Positions 1-9,775 of a DNA stretch of 64,000 nucleotides are shown here, piece after piece; the first letter of the stretch is position 1; each line of letters starts with the position of its first letter. Position numbers and translations under genes: made by a program. The notes below the pieces were generated by a model that did no database searches, was not told where the DNA came from, and worked only from the letters and a program-made list of their open reading frames with translations. Location of the stretch: positions 744,001 to 808,000 of the forward strand of contig NZ_CP091036.1 of the NCBI RefSeq assembly GCF_021535135.1, written 5' to 3'. The DNA comes from Antarcticibacterium sp. 1MA-6-2 (GTDB lineage: Bacteria > Bacteroidota > Bacteroidia > Flavobacteriales > Flavobacteriaceae).

Positions 1-1434
1 GGAGATCTGTCTTACGTTCTTTTCCTGCCCCGTATTCTTTTTTTAAACGCTCAAAATAAGCAATTGCATAATCGGTAAGGTGATCCAGGTGATGCTTTAC
101 CTGGGCGATTTCCCCTTCCAGGGCATCAATCTTTTGCTGGGCCTTGTCAATGTCAAATTTAGAGATCCTTTTAATCCTTATTTCCGTAAGCCTAACGATA
201 TCTTCCTCTGTAATTGCACGTTTCAAATGCGAAATATGAGGTTTTAATCCCTCATCTATAGCTCTTATTACTCCTTCCCAGGTCTCTTCTTCTTCAATGT
301 CACGGTAGATCCTGTTCTCTATAAAAATTCGCTCCAGGGAAGCAAAATGCCACTGCTCTTCAAATTCGTCCAGCTTAATCTCCAAATCCTGTTTTAGCAG
401 ACTCAGAGTATGATCTGTTGATCTTCTTAATATTTCACTTACTCCCAGGAAAACAGGTTTGTTATCTATAATGACACAACCCAAAGGAGAAATGGCATTT
501 TCACAAGTTGTGAAAGCATATAATGCATCTATAGTTTTGTCCGGAGAAATGTTTGGCGGAAGGTAGATTAGAATCTCAACATTTTCTGCTGTGTTATCTT
601 CTATCTTCTTGATCTTGATCTTCCCCTTATCATTTGCTTTAAGTATAGATTCAATAAGAGTGGTAGTGGTTGTGCCGTAAGGAATTTCAGTTATGGCGAG
701 AGTGGTCTTGTCATATTGTGAAATTTTCGCCCGAATTCTTACGCGGCCACCACGCTTACCGTCGTTATAATCTGTGATATCAGCTTCTCCGGCAGTGGGA
801 AAATCGGGAAAAAGTTTAAAGCTCTTCCCCTTGAGGTGTTTTATAGAAGCGTCTATTAATTCAATAAAATTATGAGGCAGGATCCTGGTGCTTAAACCAA
901 CTGCTATCCCTTCTGCTCCCTGTGCAAGCAAAAGCGGAAATCTAACCGGAAGATTAACTAGCTCTTTTTTACGGCCGTCATAGGATAATTGCCATTCAGT
1001 TAATTTGGGATTAAAAAGAACCTCTAAAGCAAATTTGGATAAACGCGCCTCGATATAACGAGGTGCAGCTGCCCGGTCACCTGTGAGAATATTACCCCAG
1101 TTTCCCTGAGCATCTATCAAAAGATCTTTTTGACCAATCTGTACCATGGCATCTCCAATACTCGCATCTCCGTGAGGATGATACTGCATGGTATGGCCAA
1201 CTATATTAGCTACTTTATTATACCGCCCATCATCCAGGTCTTTCATGGAATGCATAATGCGGCGATGAACTAGTTTAAAACCATCCTCAACAGCTAGGTA
1301 CCGCTCGTTCTAAAATTACATAGGAAGCATAATCAAGGAACCAATCCTTATACATGCTTAGTAACACGTATAAGTTGCTCTTTTTGTTGATCATCCCCGC
1401 CTTCGGGTATAATTTCAGGATTATCGATGTCCAT
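1..1434 (-). CDS. parC: DNA topoisomerase IV subunit A (partial, left edge; frame-broken)
   Basis: Breakage-reunion subunit of type IIA topoisomerase, which with ParE decatenates daughter chromosomes. The visible part is roughly the first 475 residues; the C-terminus lies beyond base 1. After repair the protein shows MYKDWFLDYASYVILERAV near residue 29 and the catalytic-tyrosine segment APRYIEARL. Two +1 shifts break it: CTTAG at 1357-1361 (frame wants ACCAGC) and CTAGG at 1294-1298 (frame wants ACCAGC on the gene strand). At 1270-1273 the near-universal DGFKPV motif reads DGFKLV because CCAG reads CTAG. The ATG at 1434 overlaps the stop of the upstream small gene as TAATG, so the two are probably translationally coupled. 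GyrA is the alternative, but the ParE-type partner next door favours ParC. Confidence 0.93.
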
Positions 1435-1922
1435 TAAGTAAGTGCTTTATTTTTTTCCAATACTTTTCTCAGGGATTCTATCATGCCTCTTTTTTTCTTC
1501 TTTCCCAGGAAAGTAATATTGAACCTGTAAGTTCGCGGGCCCTTTTTTCGACGACTGCGAATAAATATTTTCAAGCTGCTCCAGATGCCATAATCGCTGA
1601 CTTCAAAATTAATCAATTTTGACTTCGGAAATTCGGCTCTTTTCACCCTGTACTCCATAAATTTTGAAAAGAAAACGCCATTGTTCTTAAAATTGAGGGT
1701 TTCTCCATCGCTATCAAATTCAAACAACTGGCCTATTCTGTGAAAATAAATTCCGAACAGAAGCAATAGGATATTCGGAAGAAAATGACTGAAGGTCATG
1801 TTGTTCTCATCATCTGAAGCCATAATTTCTATATTCACAAAAATATTTGTGACAAAAGCAGCAACTATTAAGATGTAAACCGAAGGTACTATCTTCGTTT
1901 CAGTAGTATTTTTAAATCTCAT
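1434..1922 (-). CDS. Small membrane protein inside the parE-parC operon
   Basis: A 162-residue protein of unknown function. Two hydrophobic segments (about residues 13-31 and 46-62) suggest a membrane hairpin, followed by a basic soluble C-terminal part rich in Arg and Lys (RSRRKKGPRTYR near residue 122). The start is three bases after the parE stop, and its stop overlaps the parC start as TAATG, so it is almost certainly cotranscribed and coupled. The layout resembles bacterial PH-domain-like membrane proteins, but I recognise no specific family. Codon use matches its neighbours. Confidence 0.8.
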   Translation of the reverse strand: MRFKNTTETKIVPSVYILIVAAFVTNIFVNIEIMASDDENNMTFSHFLPNILLLLFGIYFHRIGQLFEFDSDGETLNFKNNGVFFSKFMEYRVKRAEFPKSKLINFEVSDYGIWSSLKIFIRSRRKKGPRTYRFNITFLGKKKKRGMIESLRKVLEKNKALT

Positions 1923-1925
1923 AGG

Positions 1926-3780
1926 CTACTCTGCGATAAGATCAAGTTCAACTTTTAGATTGTCTATAATAAACTCCTGCCTGTCCGGAGTGTTTTTTCC
2001 CATATAAAAACTTAATAATTCTTCTATAGACATATCCTTATCCAGCATTACGGGATCAAGACGAATATCCTCACCAATAAAATGTTTAAACTCATCTGGT
2101 GAAATTTCACCCAACCCCTTAAATCTCGTAATTTCCACTTTCCCATTTAATTTATTAACCGCCAATTGACGTTCCATCTCACTGTAGCAATAAATCGTTT
2201 CTTTTTTATTTCTAACCCTAAACAGTGGAGTTTGCAGGATATATAAATGGTTTTCTTTAATGATCTCCGGGAAAAATTGTAAAAAGAAGGTTATAAGAAG
2301 TAAACGTATATGCATTCCATCCACATCGGCATCTGTAGCAATAACAATGTTGTTATACCTTAGGTCTTCTATAGATTCTTCAATATTAAGCGCCGCCTGA
2401 AGAAGATTAAATTCTTCATTTTCATAAACGATCTTTTTAGTAAGCCCATAAGAATTCAAAGGTTTTCCTTTTAGACTGAAAACCGCCTGAGTATTAACAT
2501 CTCTGGACTTCGTAATTGAACCACTTGCTGAATCTCCCTCGGTAATAAAAAGCGTAGTTTCCAGGTACCTTTCTTTTTTACTGTCGCCAAGGTGAATACG
2601 GCAGTCCCTTAGTTTTTTATTGTGGACACTAGCTTTTTTAGCACGATCTTTTGCCAGCTTTCGAATCCCTGAAAGTTCTTTTCTTTCCCGTTCTGCCTGA
2701 AGGATCTTACGCTGTAGTTTATCTGCAGTCTCAGGATTTTTATGGAGATAATTATCCAATTGAGTTTTTACAAAGTCATTAATATAGGTTCTCACAGTAG
2801 GAAGCTTCCCTCCCATATCTGTAGATCCCAGCTTTGTCTTTGTCTGACTTTCAAAAACCTAGCTCCATTACTTTAATACTAATTGCTGCAACCACAGATT
2901 TTCTTACATCTGAGGCTTCGTAGTTTTTTCCGTAGTATTCTCTAATGGTTTTTACAAGAGCTTCTCTAAAAGCAACTAAATGTGTCCCTCCCTGTGAAGT
3001 ATTTTGCCCGTTAACAAAGGAGTGGTATTCTTCAGAATATTGAGATTTGCTGTGAGTAAGAGCCACTTCAATATCGTCTCCCCTTAAGTGGATAATCTTA
3101 TATAACTGATCATCTTCTTTGATGCTGTCACCAAGAAGATCTTTTAGACCATTTTCAGAATAATACTTTTCTCCATTAAAGATTATCGTTAACCCGGGAT
3201 TGAGGTAAACGTAATTCTTAAGCATCTTTTCAATGTACTCGTCACGATACTTAAAGTTTTTAAAGATGGAATCATCCGGAATAAAAGTAACCTTTGTGCC
3301 ACGACGTCTTGAAGTCTCTTCAAGCTCCTCCTCGTTTACCAAATTTCCTTTTTCAAATTCGGCAGTACGGGACCTCCCATCACGTGTGGATTCAACCTTA
3401 AAGCTGGAGGACAGAGCGTTCACTGCTTTTGTTCCAACTCCGTTTAATCCAACAGATTTTTTAAAGGCTCGGGAATCATACTTACCTCCGGTATTCATTT
3501 TGGAAACAACATCCACCACTTTTCCCAGCGGTATCCCTCTACCATAGTCCCTCACAATTACCCGCTGATTTTGAACTGAGATCTCAATAGTTTTTCCAGA
3601 GCCCATTACAAACTCGTCGATACTGTTGTCTATGACCTCTTTTAGTAAGATGTAGATCCCGTCATCGGCAGTAGAACCGTCCCCAAGTTTTCCTATATAC
3701 ATACCGGGACGCATACGAATATGCTCTTTCCAGTCCAGCGACCGGATATTATCCTCTGTATATTTTGTGTCTTGACTCAT
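1926..3780 (-). CDS. parE: DNA topoisomerase IV subunit B (one frameshift)
   Basis: ATPase subunit of topoisomerase IV. The N-terminal GHKL ATPase domain shows [13 protein letters not shown] and [10 protein letters not shown]; the transducer domain follows; the TOPRIM part shows TEGDSASG and [10 protein letters not shown], and the C-terminus ends ELDLIAE. Repaired length is 617 residues, normal for ParE and too short for GyrB. One +1 shift splits it at 2858-2862, where the gene strand reads GAGCTAGG and the frame wants GAGCTGG (Glu-Leu-Val); on the plus strand this is ACCAGC read as ACCTAGC. The promoter is unclear: a TATATTAG sequence on the minus strand (3803-3810) is one base away from the Bacteroidota -7 box. 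Confidence 0.95.
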
Positions 3781-3881
3781 AACTAGTAGGTGCGGTTGAG
3801 TCGCTAATATAAGGTTTCCCTTAAAAAGTTAAAATAGGGGCCACTTAAAGTAATTAACAAAGGGTTAAGAGAAAATGTTAG

Positions 3882-3908
3882 TAAGAAGTGGTGAGTAGTG
3901 AGTAAATA
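3882..3908. repeat. Degenerate GTGAGTAGTGAGTA intergenic repeat
   Basis: The spacer between ychF and parE contains a short run of GTGAGTA-like units. It is the complement of the TACTCAC/TCTCAATACTC units found at 4028-4056 and 12416-12457, so it belongs to the same dispersed intergenic repeat type. Function is unknown. Confidence 0.5.
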
Positions 3909-3953
3909 ATGACTCCCGTTAAAATTTATTTTAAGTAACAATAACTCTAAATA

Positions 3954-4004
3954 CCCTTCGACAGGCTCATTGGGACTTTGTAGTCAGTCTGAGCTTTTGA
4001 AGCC
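3954..4004. repeat. REP-like imperfect palindrome
   Basis: The left arm CTTCGACAGGCTCA (3956-3969) pairs imperfectly with the right arm TGAGCTTTTGAAG (3990-4002) around a loop of about 20 bases. The sequence resembles the CTTCGACAAGCTCAG palindromes often seen between genes in Bacteroidota. It lies downstream of ychF and upstream of parE, so it could act as a terminator-like or mRNA-end structure. Only one copy is present in this window. The family resemblance is from memory and has not been searched. Confidence 0.55.
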
Positions 4005-4027
4005 CCTCCCTCTGTTTCAACAACCTT

Positions 4028-4056
4028 ATCTCAATACTAAAATCTCAATACTAACC
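4028..4056. repeat. TCTCAATACTAA intergenic repeat, two units
   Basis: Two units of about 17 bases (ATCTCAATACTAA plus spacer) sit directly after the ychF stop codon. They match the TCTCAATACTC units at 12416-12457 and, less closely, the TCTCACATCTCA units at 8287-8329. Confidence 0.5.
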
Positions 4057-5150
4057 TACACGTTGAACCTAAAGTGCATTACATCCCCGTCCTTCACTAT
4101 GTACTCCTTCCCTTCAACTTTCATTTTTCCGGCTTCTTTTACTTTAGCTTCGCTTCCGTAAGAGGCGAAATCTTCATAAGCAATAACTTCAGCACGAATA
4201 AAGCCTTTCTCGAAGTCAGTATGGATAACACCCGCTGCCTGAGGCGCGCTGGCTCCTACGGGAATGGTCCAGGCTCTTACTTCCTTAACCCCTGCTGTGA
4301 AATATGTTTGTAAATTTAAAAGTCGATATGCAGAGCGGATAAGTTTTGCTGATCCCGGTTCGTCCAGTCCTATATCCTGAAGAAACATCTGTCGTTCTTC
4401 ATAATCATCCAGTTCAGTAATATCAGCTTCAGTTCCTACAGCAAGTACTAAAACTTCCGCATTTTCGTCCTTTACAGCTTCTTTTACCTGATCAACTAAA
4501 GCATTCCCTGTAGTAGCCGATCCTTCATCCACGTTACACACATACATTACGGGTTTATCTGTAATCAATTGTAAATTGGTGATAAATTCTTCTCTTTCAG
4601 ATTCTTCCAGATCTATTGCCCGAACAGATTTTCCGGCTTCCAGCCCTTGCTTTACTTTAAGAAGAGCAGCCTCTTCCTTTTGAGCATCTTTATTTCCTGT
4701 TCTGGAAGCTCTTTTTACCTTTTCCAGCTTCTTATCAACCGTTTCAAGATCCTTGAGCTGTAATTCCATGTCAATAGTTTCTTTATCCCTTACCGGGTTA
4801 ACGGAACCATCAACGTGAACAATGTTATCATTTTCAAAGCAACGCAGGACGTGCAGAATAGCATCAGTCTCTCTAATATTCCCAAGAAATTGATTGCCCA
4901 AACCTTCTCCTTTGCTTGCTCCTTTAACGAGCCCTGCAATATCCACTATTTCAACAGTTGCAGGTTGCACCCGCTCCGGGTTTACCAGTGACTCCAGCTT
5001 TTCCAATCTTGAATCGGGCACATTTACCACTCCTATATTTGGTTCTATTGTACAAAATGGAAAATTTGCACTTTGCGCTTTGGCGTTGGATAAACAGTTA
5101 AAAAGAGTCGATTTTCCTACGTTTGGTAGTCCTACTATTCCTGCTTTCAT
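4056..5150 (-). CDS. ychF: Redox-regulated ATPase YchF (Obg family)
   Basis: Ribosome-associated P-loop NTPase of the Obg/YchF family that prefers ATP. It starts [20 protein letters not shown] (Walker A), has [20 protein letters not shown] as the G3 region, and ends with the TGS-like region [11 protein letters not shown]. Length is 364 residues, as is usual. An in-frame upstream extension to 5237 exists but is not conserved in character, and YchF proteins normally begin MKAGIVG, so the ATG at 5150 is chosen. The gene is intact and stands alone. Confidence 0.96.
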   Translation of the reverse strand: MKAGIVGLPNVGKSTLFNCLSNAKAQSANFPFCTIEPNIGVVNVPDSRLEKLESLVNPERVQPATVEIVDIAGLVKGASKGEGLGNQFLGNIRETDAILHVLRCFENDNIVHVDGSVNPVRDKETIDMELQLKDLETVDKKLEKVKRASRTGNKDAQKEEAALLKVKQGLEAGKSVRAIDLEESEREEFITNLQLITDKPVMYVCNVDEGSATTGNALVDQVKEAVKDENAEVLVLAVGTEADITELDDYEERQMFLQDIGLDEPGSAKLIRSAYRLLNLQTYFTAGVKEVRAWTIPVGASAPQAAGVIHTDFEKGFIRAEVIAYEDFASYGSEAKVKEAGKMKVEGKEYIVKDGDVMHFRFNV

Positions 5151-5362
5151 ATTGAATTGATGCTTTGTTTTTGCGGCTGCAAAGATAGGTTTTAATGTTG
5201 AGATTGTGAAGTTTATCAACAAGCCTAAAATGATCATATCAACTTTCTTTATTCATCTTCAAAGAAGATAAAATCAAAGCTTTAGGAAAATTGTAACGAA
5301 GCTTTATTAAGACTTAACAGCAATGCGTTTTATCTTTATAAGAACAATAATATCAGGCAATT

Positions 5363-5899
5363 ATGAGAAAGACATTAATTTTATTGTGCATTCTGTTCTC
5401 AGGATTCACTTTTGGACAAAACAATGAAAGAACCTCAAAAGACAAAGATAATAGTAGCCAAAATTCAGAAATAGGATACGAACGCCCCTCCTATTACAAT
5501 ATCCAGGAATCTTCAGATTATACATTTAATGATGAAAAATTCAGGTTTACTCCCGATGAGAAGGGGATAAATATTTTCAGGATTGAGAACAACAAAGAAA
5601 TTCCCATTGGCAAATTGCGCAGAACCACCTCAGATGGATTTTATATTATGACCACTACCGCAGATCCTGATATTTCCTTCGGAAGATTTGATCAACAGGG
5701 AAATTTTAGAACCTATAAATATGACCGGGCGGCTGACAGAGTAACTGAAGAAGATTATTATAATGTAAATCCACGTGACATTCGCGGTGACAACAGAAGT
5801 GAAAGAGCACGGGAAAGAAGTAACAATGATAAGAACCAGCGAAACAAGAACAACCCCACTCAAAAATCTAACAGTAACAACAGTTCAAATAACAATTAG
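5363..5899 (+). CDS. Secreted hypothetical protein with Asn-rich tail
   Basis: A 178-residue protein of unknown function. Residues 1-19 form a signal peptide (MRKTLILLCILFSGFTFGQ). The middle holds a compact beta-rich stretch with KFRFTPDEKGINIFRIEN, and the last 40 residues are low-complexity Asn/Lys/Ser. It is followed by a strong terminator and so is monocistronic. Export to the periplasm or outer membrane is inferred from the signal peptide; no lipobox is visible. Confidence 0.8.
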   Translation: MRKTLILLCILFSGFTFGQNNERTSKDKDNSSQNSEIGYERPSYYNIQESSDYTFNDEKFRFTPDEKGINIFRIENNKEIPIGKLRRTTSDGFYIMTTTADPDISFGRFDQQGNFRTYKYDRAADRVTEEDYYNVNPRDIRGDNRSERARERSNNDKNQRNKNNPTQKSNSNNSSNNN

Positions 5900-5924
5900 C
5901 TAAATACCGTTTTTAAACTCGGGG

Positions 5925-5952
5925 CGCACACTAAAAAGTGTGCGTTTTTTTT
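5925..5952 (+). terminator. Rho-independent terminator
   Basis: Stem CGCACAC (5925-5931), loop TAAAAA, stem GTGTGCG (5938-5944), followed by eight T. It ends transcription of the secreted-protein gene just upstream. Confidence 0.92.
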
Positions 5953-6064
5953 AACTATTTATAACAGCCAGCTATTGGAAGTTGAAATTGATGATCTTCA
6001 TCAGTTTTAGCCACATTTAATACTATTTTACAGATAAGCCGGGGCTGAGATTTTTTTATAACTG

Positions 6065-6072
6065 TAAATTTG
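6065..6072 (+). promoter_or_regulatory. Possible -7 box for pta
   Basis: TAAATTTG matches the Bacteroidota TAnnTTTG box 19 bases before the pta ATG. No TTG is found about 19 bases upstream, so this is only a candidate. Confidence 0.45.
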
Positions 6073-6090
6073 CATCAGAATCTAAAAATT

Positions 6091-8184
6091 ATGAATAAAG
6101 GAGTTTATATTGCCACCCTTGAGTCGCACAGCGGCAAATCTCTCATCTCATTGGGATTAATGCGCACCCTGCTTGGAAAGACAACCAAAGTAGGTTATTT
6201 CCGTCCTATTATTGATGATCCTGAAGAAGGAAAAAAAGATAATCACATAGATACCGTTTTAAGTTATTTTGATGTAGATCTATCTTACCATGATGCATAC
6301 GCTTTCACAAGAAGCCAAATTATTCAAAAGAGAAACGGAGGAAATTCCGGTGAAATAATTGATACCATCATCAGGAAATATAAAAAGCTGGAAGAGGAAT
6401 TTGATATTGTTCTCGTAGAAGGAAGTGATTTTTCAGGAGAAGGCAGCGTTTTTGAATTTGATGTAAATGTTTTAATTGCCAAGAATTTAGGGATCCCCAC
6501 CATTATTATAGCTAGTGGCCGTGAAAAAAGCCGTGAAATTCTAATGGGAAATCTCCAAATGGCCTACCATGCATTTACTAATAAGGATGTAAGAGTGATG
6601 GCAGTGGTAAGTAACAGAATTGAAGCTGTGCAACTGGAAGAAACCCTGGATGCTATGCGTGATTTTTTGCCTGATAGTGTCGGCGTCTTTGCAATTCCTT
6701 CTATAGACACTTTATCCAATCCCACTTTAAAGGAAATAATTAAAGCACTTAATGGAAAGGTTTTATTCGGGCATGAGTTTTTAGATAACCAAACCGGGAA
6801 TTTTAATGTGGGAGCGATGCAGTTACGCAATTACCTTCTTCACCTAAAAAATGAAAGTTTAGTTATTACTCCCGGAGATCGGGCTGATATAATTTTAGGC
6901 GCTTTACAGGCAAATATTTCCTCAAATTATCCGCGGATTTCGGGCATTATTTTAACTTATGGATTAACTCCTGAAGATTCTATTTTAAAGCTTATTGAAG
7001 GACTTTCTCAGGTTGTACCAATTATTTCGGTGGAAGATGGTACTTTCAACGTTGCCAACAAAGTAGGCGCTATAAAATCAAATATATATGCAGATAGTCT
7101 TCAGAAGATCGAAACCTCTATCAGCACATTTGAAAGGTATGTTTCTTTTGATACTCTTGCTGAAAAATTAATAAGTTTTGAACCAAAAGGAATTACTCCC
7201 AGGATGTTCCAGTACAGCCTTATTAAACGGGCACAACAGGTAAAAAAACACATCGTCCTCCCTGAAGGTACCGATGACAGAATATTGACAGCCGCAGCCC
7301 GCCTTATAGCTATGGATCTTGTTGATATTACTCTTTTGGGAGATGAAGAGGTGATCAAGAACAAAATCATGAAGCTGGCTTTAAATCTGGACCTCAAAAA
7401 GGTTAAAATCATCAATCCATCAACTTCCCTACACTTTGAAGATTATGCCCTCACCTATTATGAGTTGAGAAAACATAAGAATGTCAATTTGGACATGGCT
7501 AAGGACAGGATGAGCGATGTCTCCTATTTTGGAACGATGATGATCTATAAGGGCCATGCAGACGGAATGGTTTCCGGTGCAGCTCATACTACCCAACACA
7601 CTATTATTCCTGCTTTACAATTTATTAAGACCAAACCGGGAGTATCTGTGGTATCTTCAGTATTCTTTATGTGTCTTGAAGACAGGGTATCGGTTTTTGG
7701 AGATTGCGCCATCAATCCAAATCCCACGGCCGAAGAGCTGGCGGAAATCACGATTTCTTCAGCAGAAAGCAGCCAGGCTTTTGGTATAGAACCTAAAATT
7801 GCTATGCTGTCGTATTCTTCAGGAACATCCGGAAAAGGTGAAGATGTGGACCGGGTGCGGCAGGCAACTGAAATTGCTAAAAGGTTGAGACCAGATCTTA
7901 AAATAGAAGGTCCAATTCAATATGATGCTGCGGTTGATTTAAGTGTGGGTAAAAGCAAATTGCCCGATTCTGAAGTTGCTTACCAGGCAAGTGTTCTAAT
8001 CTTTCCTGATCTTAATACCGGGAACAACACTTATAAGGCTGTTCAGCGGGAAACAGGAGCTTTGGCAATAGGCCCGATGCTACAGGGACTTAATAAGCCC
8101 GTTAATGACCTAAGCCGCGGTTGTACTGTAGATGATGTATTTAATACTGTAATCCTTACCGCTATTCAGGCACAGGGAATTTAA
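6091..8184 (+). CDS. pta: Phosphate acetyltransferase, long form
   Basis: Converts acetyl-CoA and phosphate to acetyl phosphate in overflow and acetate metabolism. The protein has about 697 residues: an N-terminal P-loop/BioD-like domain (ESHSGKSLISLG near residue 8), a central DRTGG-type region, and the catalytic PTA_PTB domain from about residue 365 (KKHIVLPEGTDDR; SGAAHTTQHTIIPA; SYSSGTSGKGEDVDRVRQAT). The ATG at 6091 is chosen over an in-frame TTG at 6070, because the TTG lies within the likely -7 box. ackA follows 149 bases downstream, the classic pta-ackA pair. Confidence 0.97.
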   Translation: MNKGVYIATLESHSGKSLISLGLMRTLLGKTTKVGYFRPIIDDPEEGKKDNHIDTVLSYFDVDLSYHDAYAFTRSQIIQKRNGGNSGEIIDTIIRKYKKLEEEFDIVLVEGSDFSGEGSVFEFDVNVLIAKNLGIPTIIIASGREKSREILMGNLQMAYHAFTNKDVRVMAVVSNRIEAVQLEETLDAMRDFLPDSVGVFAIPSIDTLSNPTLKEIIKALNGKVLFGHEFLDNQTGNFNVGAMQLRNYLLHLKNESLVITPGDRADIILGALQANISSNYPRISGIILTYGLTPEDSILKLIEGLSQVVPIISVEDGTFNVANKVGAIKSNIYADSLQKIETSISTFERYVSFDTLAEKLISFEPKGITPRMFQYSLIKRAQQVKKHIVLPEGTDDRILTAAARLIAMDLVDITLLGDEEVIKNKIMKLALNLDLKKVKIINPSTSLHFEDYALTYYELRKHKNVNLDMAKDRMSDVSYFGTMMIYKGHADGMVSGAAHTTQHTIIPALQFIKTKPGVSVVSSVFFMCLEDRVSVFGDCAINPNPTAEELAEITISSAESSQAFGIEPKIAMLSYSSGTSGKGEDVDRVRQATEIAKRLRPDLKIEGPIQYDAAVDLSVGKSKLPDSEVAYQASVLIFPDLNTGNNTYKAVQRETGALAIGPMLQGLNKPVNDLSRGCTVDDVFNTVILTAIQAQGI

Positions 8185-8286
8185 TTTTTATTGTAAAGTG
8201 TATGTGCTATAATATATATTAAATTGAAATCAGTGCTTTTCTGGAAACAGATAAGACCTATCAAAAAGATATTTTTTCACAATACA

Positions 8287-8329
8287 TATCTCAATTCTCA
8301 CATCTCACATCTCATATCTCATATCTAAC
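8287..8329. repeat. TCTCACATCTCATA tandem degenerate repeat
   Basis: Six short imperfect units of the form TCTCA(C/T)A fill the last 43 bases before the ackA start. Similar strings occur at 12329-12355 (opposite strand), 12416-12457, 4028-4056 and 3882-3908. The spacing is too short and irregular for CRISPR. The repeat occupies the region where the ackA ribosome-binding site should be. Confidence 0.6.
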
Positions 8330-8333
8330 AAAA

Positions 8334-9524
8334 ATGCAGAATATTTTAATTATTAATTCCGGAAGTTCCTCTCTTAAATTTCAACTTATTGAAATGCCTT
8401 CGGAAAAAGTTCTTGCTTCGGGACTTGTTGAAAGAATTGGGCAGGAAATTTCGAAGCTCCACTATTCTTCTTTGGCTTATTCAACTTCTGAAGAATTATC
8501 TATCCCGGATCATTCCGAAGCCTTAAAAAGAATTACAGATTTTTTACTTCACCCAGATCGGGGAGTAATAAGAGAAGCTTCAGAAATTCCTGCAATAAGC
8601 CACCGTGTGGTCCATGGTGGCGCTGCTTTTTCAGAAACATTAATTATTGACGAAAAGGTAAAATCAAAAATTAAAAACCTCTTTTCGCTGGCTCCACTGC
8701 ACAATCCGCCAAATCTTAAGGGAATTGAGGTGGCCGAGGAGATTTTTCCGCAGGCAAAACAAATTGCTGTATTTGACACTGCCTTTCATAGGAGTATTCC
8801 CGCCAAAGCAAACCACTATGCCATCCCCCTCTCCTTCCTTGAAGAGAACCACATTCAGGTATACGGTTTTCATGGGACCAGCCACAAGTATGTTTCAGAA
8901 AAAGCAATTGAGAAGCTTCAAAAGAAAGATTCAAAAATTATTACAGTGCATCTTGGGAATGGCTGCAGTATCACTGCTGTACAAGATGGCAAAAGCGTAG
9001 ATCATTCCCTGGGTTTTGGCCCTGTTAACGGACTCATTATGGGTACCCGGAGTGGAGATATAGACCAGTCTGTAATATTCTATTTAATTGAAAAAATGGG
9101 TTACACTGCTAAAGAGGTGAGCGATCTTTTACATCATAAAAGCGGCATGTTAGGCCTTACAGGATTTAGTGATCTTCGCGATATAGAAGCTGAAGCGGAA
9201 AAAGGGAACCACCGCTGTCAACTGGCGCTGGAAATGAACGCTTACCGTATCAAAAAGTACATAGGATCTTATACAGCCGCAATGAATGGCCTGGATGCTA
9301 TAGTTTTCACGGCAGGAATTGGAGAAAATAGCAGCAAATTACGTTCTATGATCTGTTCAAACATGGATTTCCTTGGAATTTCCATTGATGAAGAGAAAAA
9401 TAAAGTAAGATCTAAAGAGATTAGAAACATCAATAATAACACCTCCAAAGTACGGGTCTTTGTAATTCCTACAAACGAGGAACTGGAGATCGCAAAACAA
9501 AGTTATTCACTAATTTTTGGATAG
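8334..9524 (+). CDS. ackA: Acetate kinase
   Basis: Transfers phosphate from acetyl phosphate to ADP, giving acetate and ATP. The 396-residue protein has the ASKHA phosphate-binding start NSGSSSLKFQLI, the HRVVHGG motif (about residue 85), FHGTSHKYVSEKAI (about 180), HLGNGCSITAV (about 205) and TAGIGENSS near the C-terminus. The length is typical and no frame break is present. The only unusual point is a leader made of short TCTCA repeats. Confidence 0.97.
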   Translation: MQNILIINSGSSSLKFQLIEMPSEKVLASGLVERIGQEISKLHYSSLAYSTSEELSIPDHSEALKRITDFLLHPDRGVIREASEIPAISHRVVHGGAAFSETLIIDEKVKSKIKNLFSLAPLHNPPNLKGIEVAEEIFPQAKQIAVFDTAFHRSIPAKANHYAIPLSFLEENHIQVYGFHGTSHKYVSEKAIEKLQKKDSKIITVHLGNGCSITAVQDGKSVDHSLGFGPVNGLIMGTRSGDIDQSVIFYLIEKMGYTAKEVSDLLHHKSGMLGLTGFSDLRDIEAEAEKGNHRCQLALEMNAYRIKKYIGSYTAAMNGLDAIVFTAGIGENSSKLRSMICSNMDFLGISIDEEKNKVRSKEIRNINNNTSKVRVFVIPTNEELEIAKQSYSLIFG

Positions 9525-9553
9525 CTTTTTCCTCTTTTATTTTTATTCTTTTC

Positions 9554-9594
9554 AACCCGCTCTATTACTGACTTTTAAGCCTGGGGAGCGGGTT
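9554..9594 (+). terminator. Hairpin downstream of ackA
   Basis: AACCCGCTC (9554-9562) is complementary to GAGCGGGTT (9586-9594) across a 23-base loop. No clean T-run follows, so it may be a weak terminator or an mRNA 3-prime stabilising structure. Confidence 0.5.
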
Positions 9595-9673
9595 CATTAT
9601 TTACACTTTTTGTCAACATTTTTTTGTTCATAAAACTTTAACTACCTGAAAAACAATGTTTTGACTAATAAAA

Positions 9674-9708
9674 GTTGTAAACTTTTTAAATGTTAAGGTT
9701 TTTACAAC
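9674..9708. promoter_or_regulatory. Inverted repeat GTTGTAAA-N19-TTTACAAC upstream of nrdJ
   Basis: Perfect 8-base arms at 9674-9681 and 9701-9708, about 67 bases before the nrdJ start and just upstream of a possible -7 box (TACCTTTA, 9721-9728). Placement suits an operator. It does not match the NrdR box I remember, and no cobalamin riboswitch is seen in this leader. Confidence 0.45.
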
Positions 9709-9775
9709 TGTATATTTTTCTACCTTTATAATCTCGAAGAAACAGTTCTAAAAACACAATTCACAACTAAAAAAT

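Noticed and set aside
3233..3547. Plus-strand open frame opposite parE
   Set aside because: An antisense shadow of the conserved ATPase domain of ParE.
5151..5237. N-terminal extension of YchF
   Set aside because: The added 29 residues are hydrophobic and not like the family; the conserved protein begins at MKAGIVG.
8287..8329. CRISPR array
   Set aside because: Units are only 6-7 bases, without spacers and without cas genes nearby.
9525..9775. Cobalamin riboswitch before nrdJ
   Set aside because: No B12-box-like sequence or matching helix arrangement could be found by eye; only hairpins and an inverted repeat are present.
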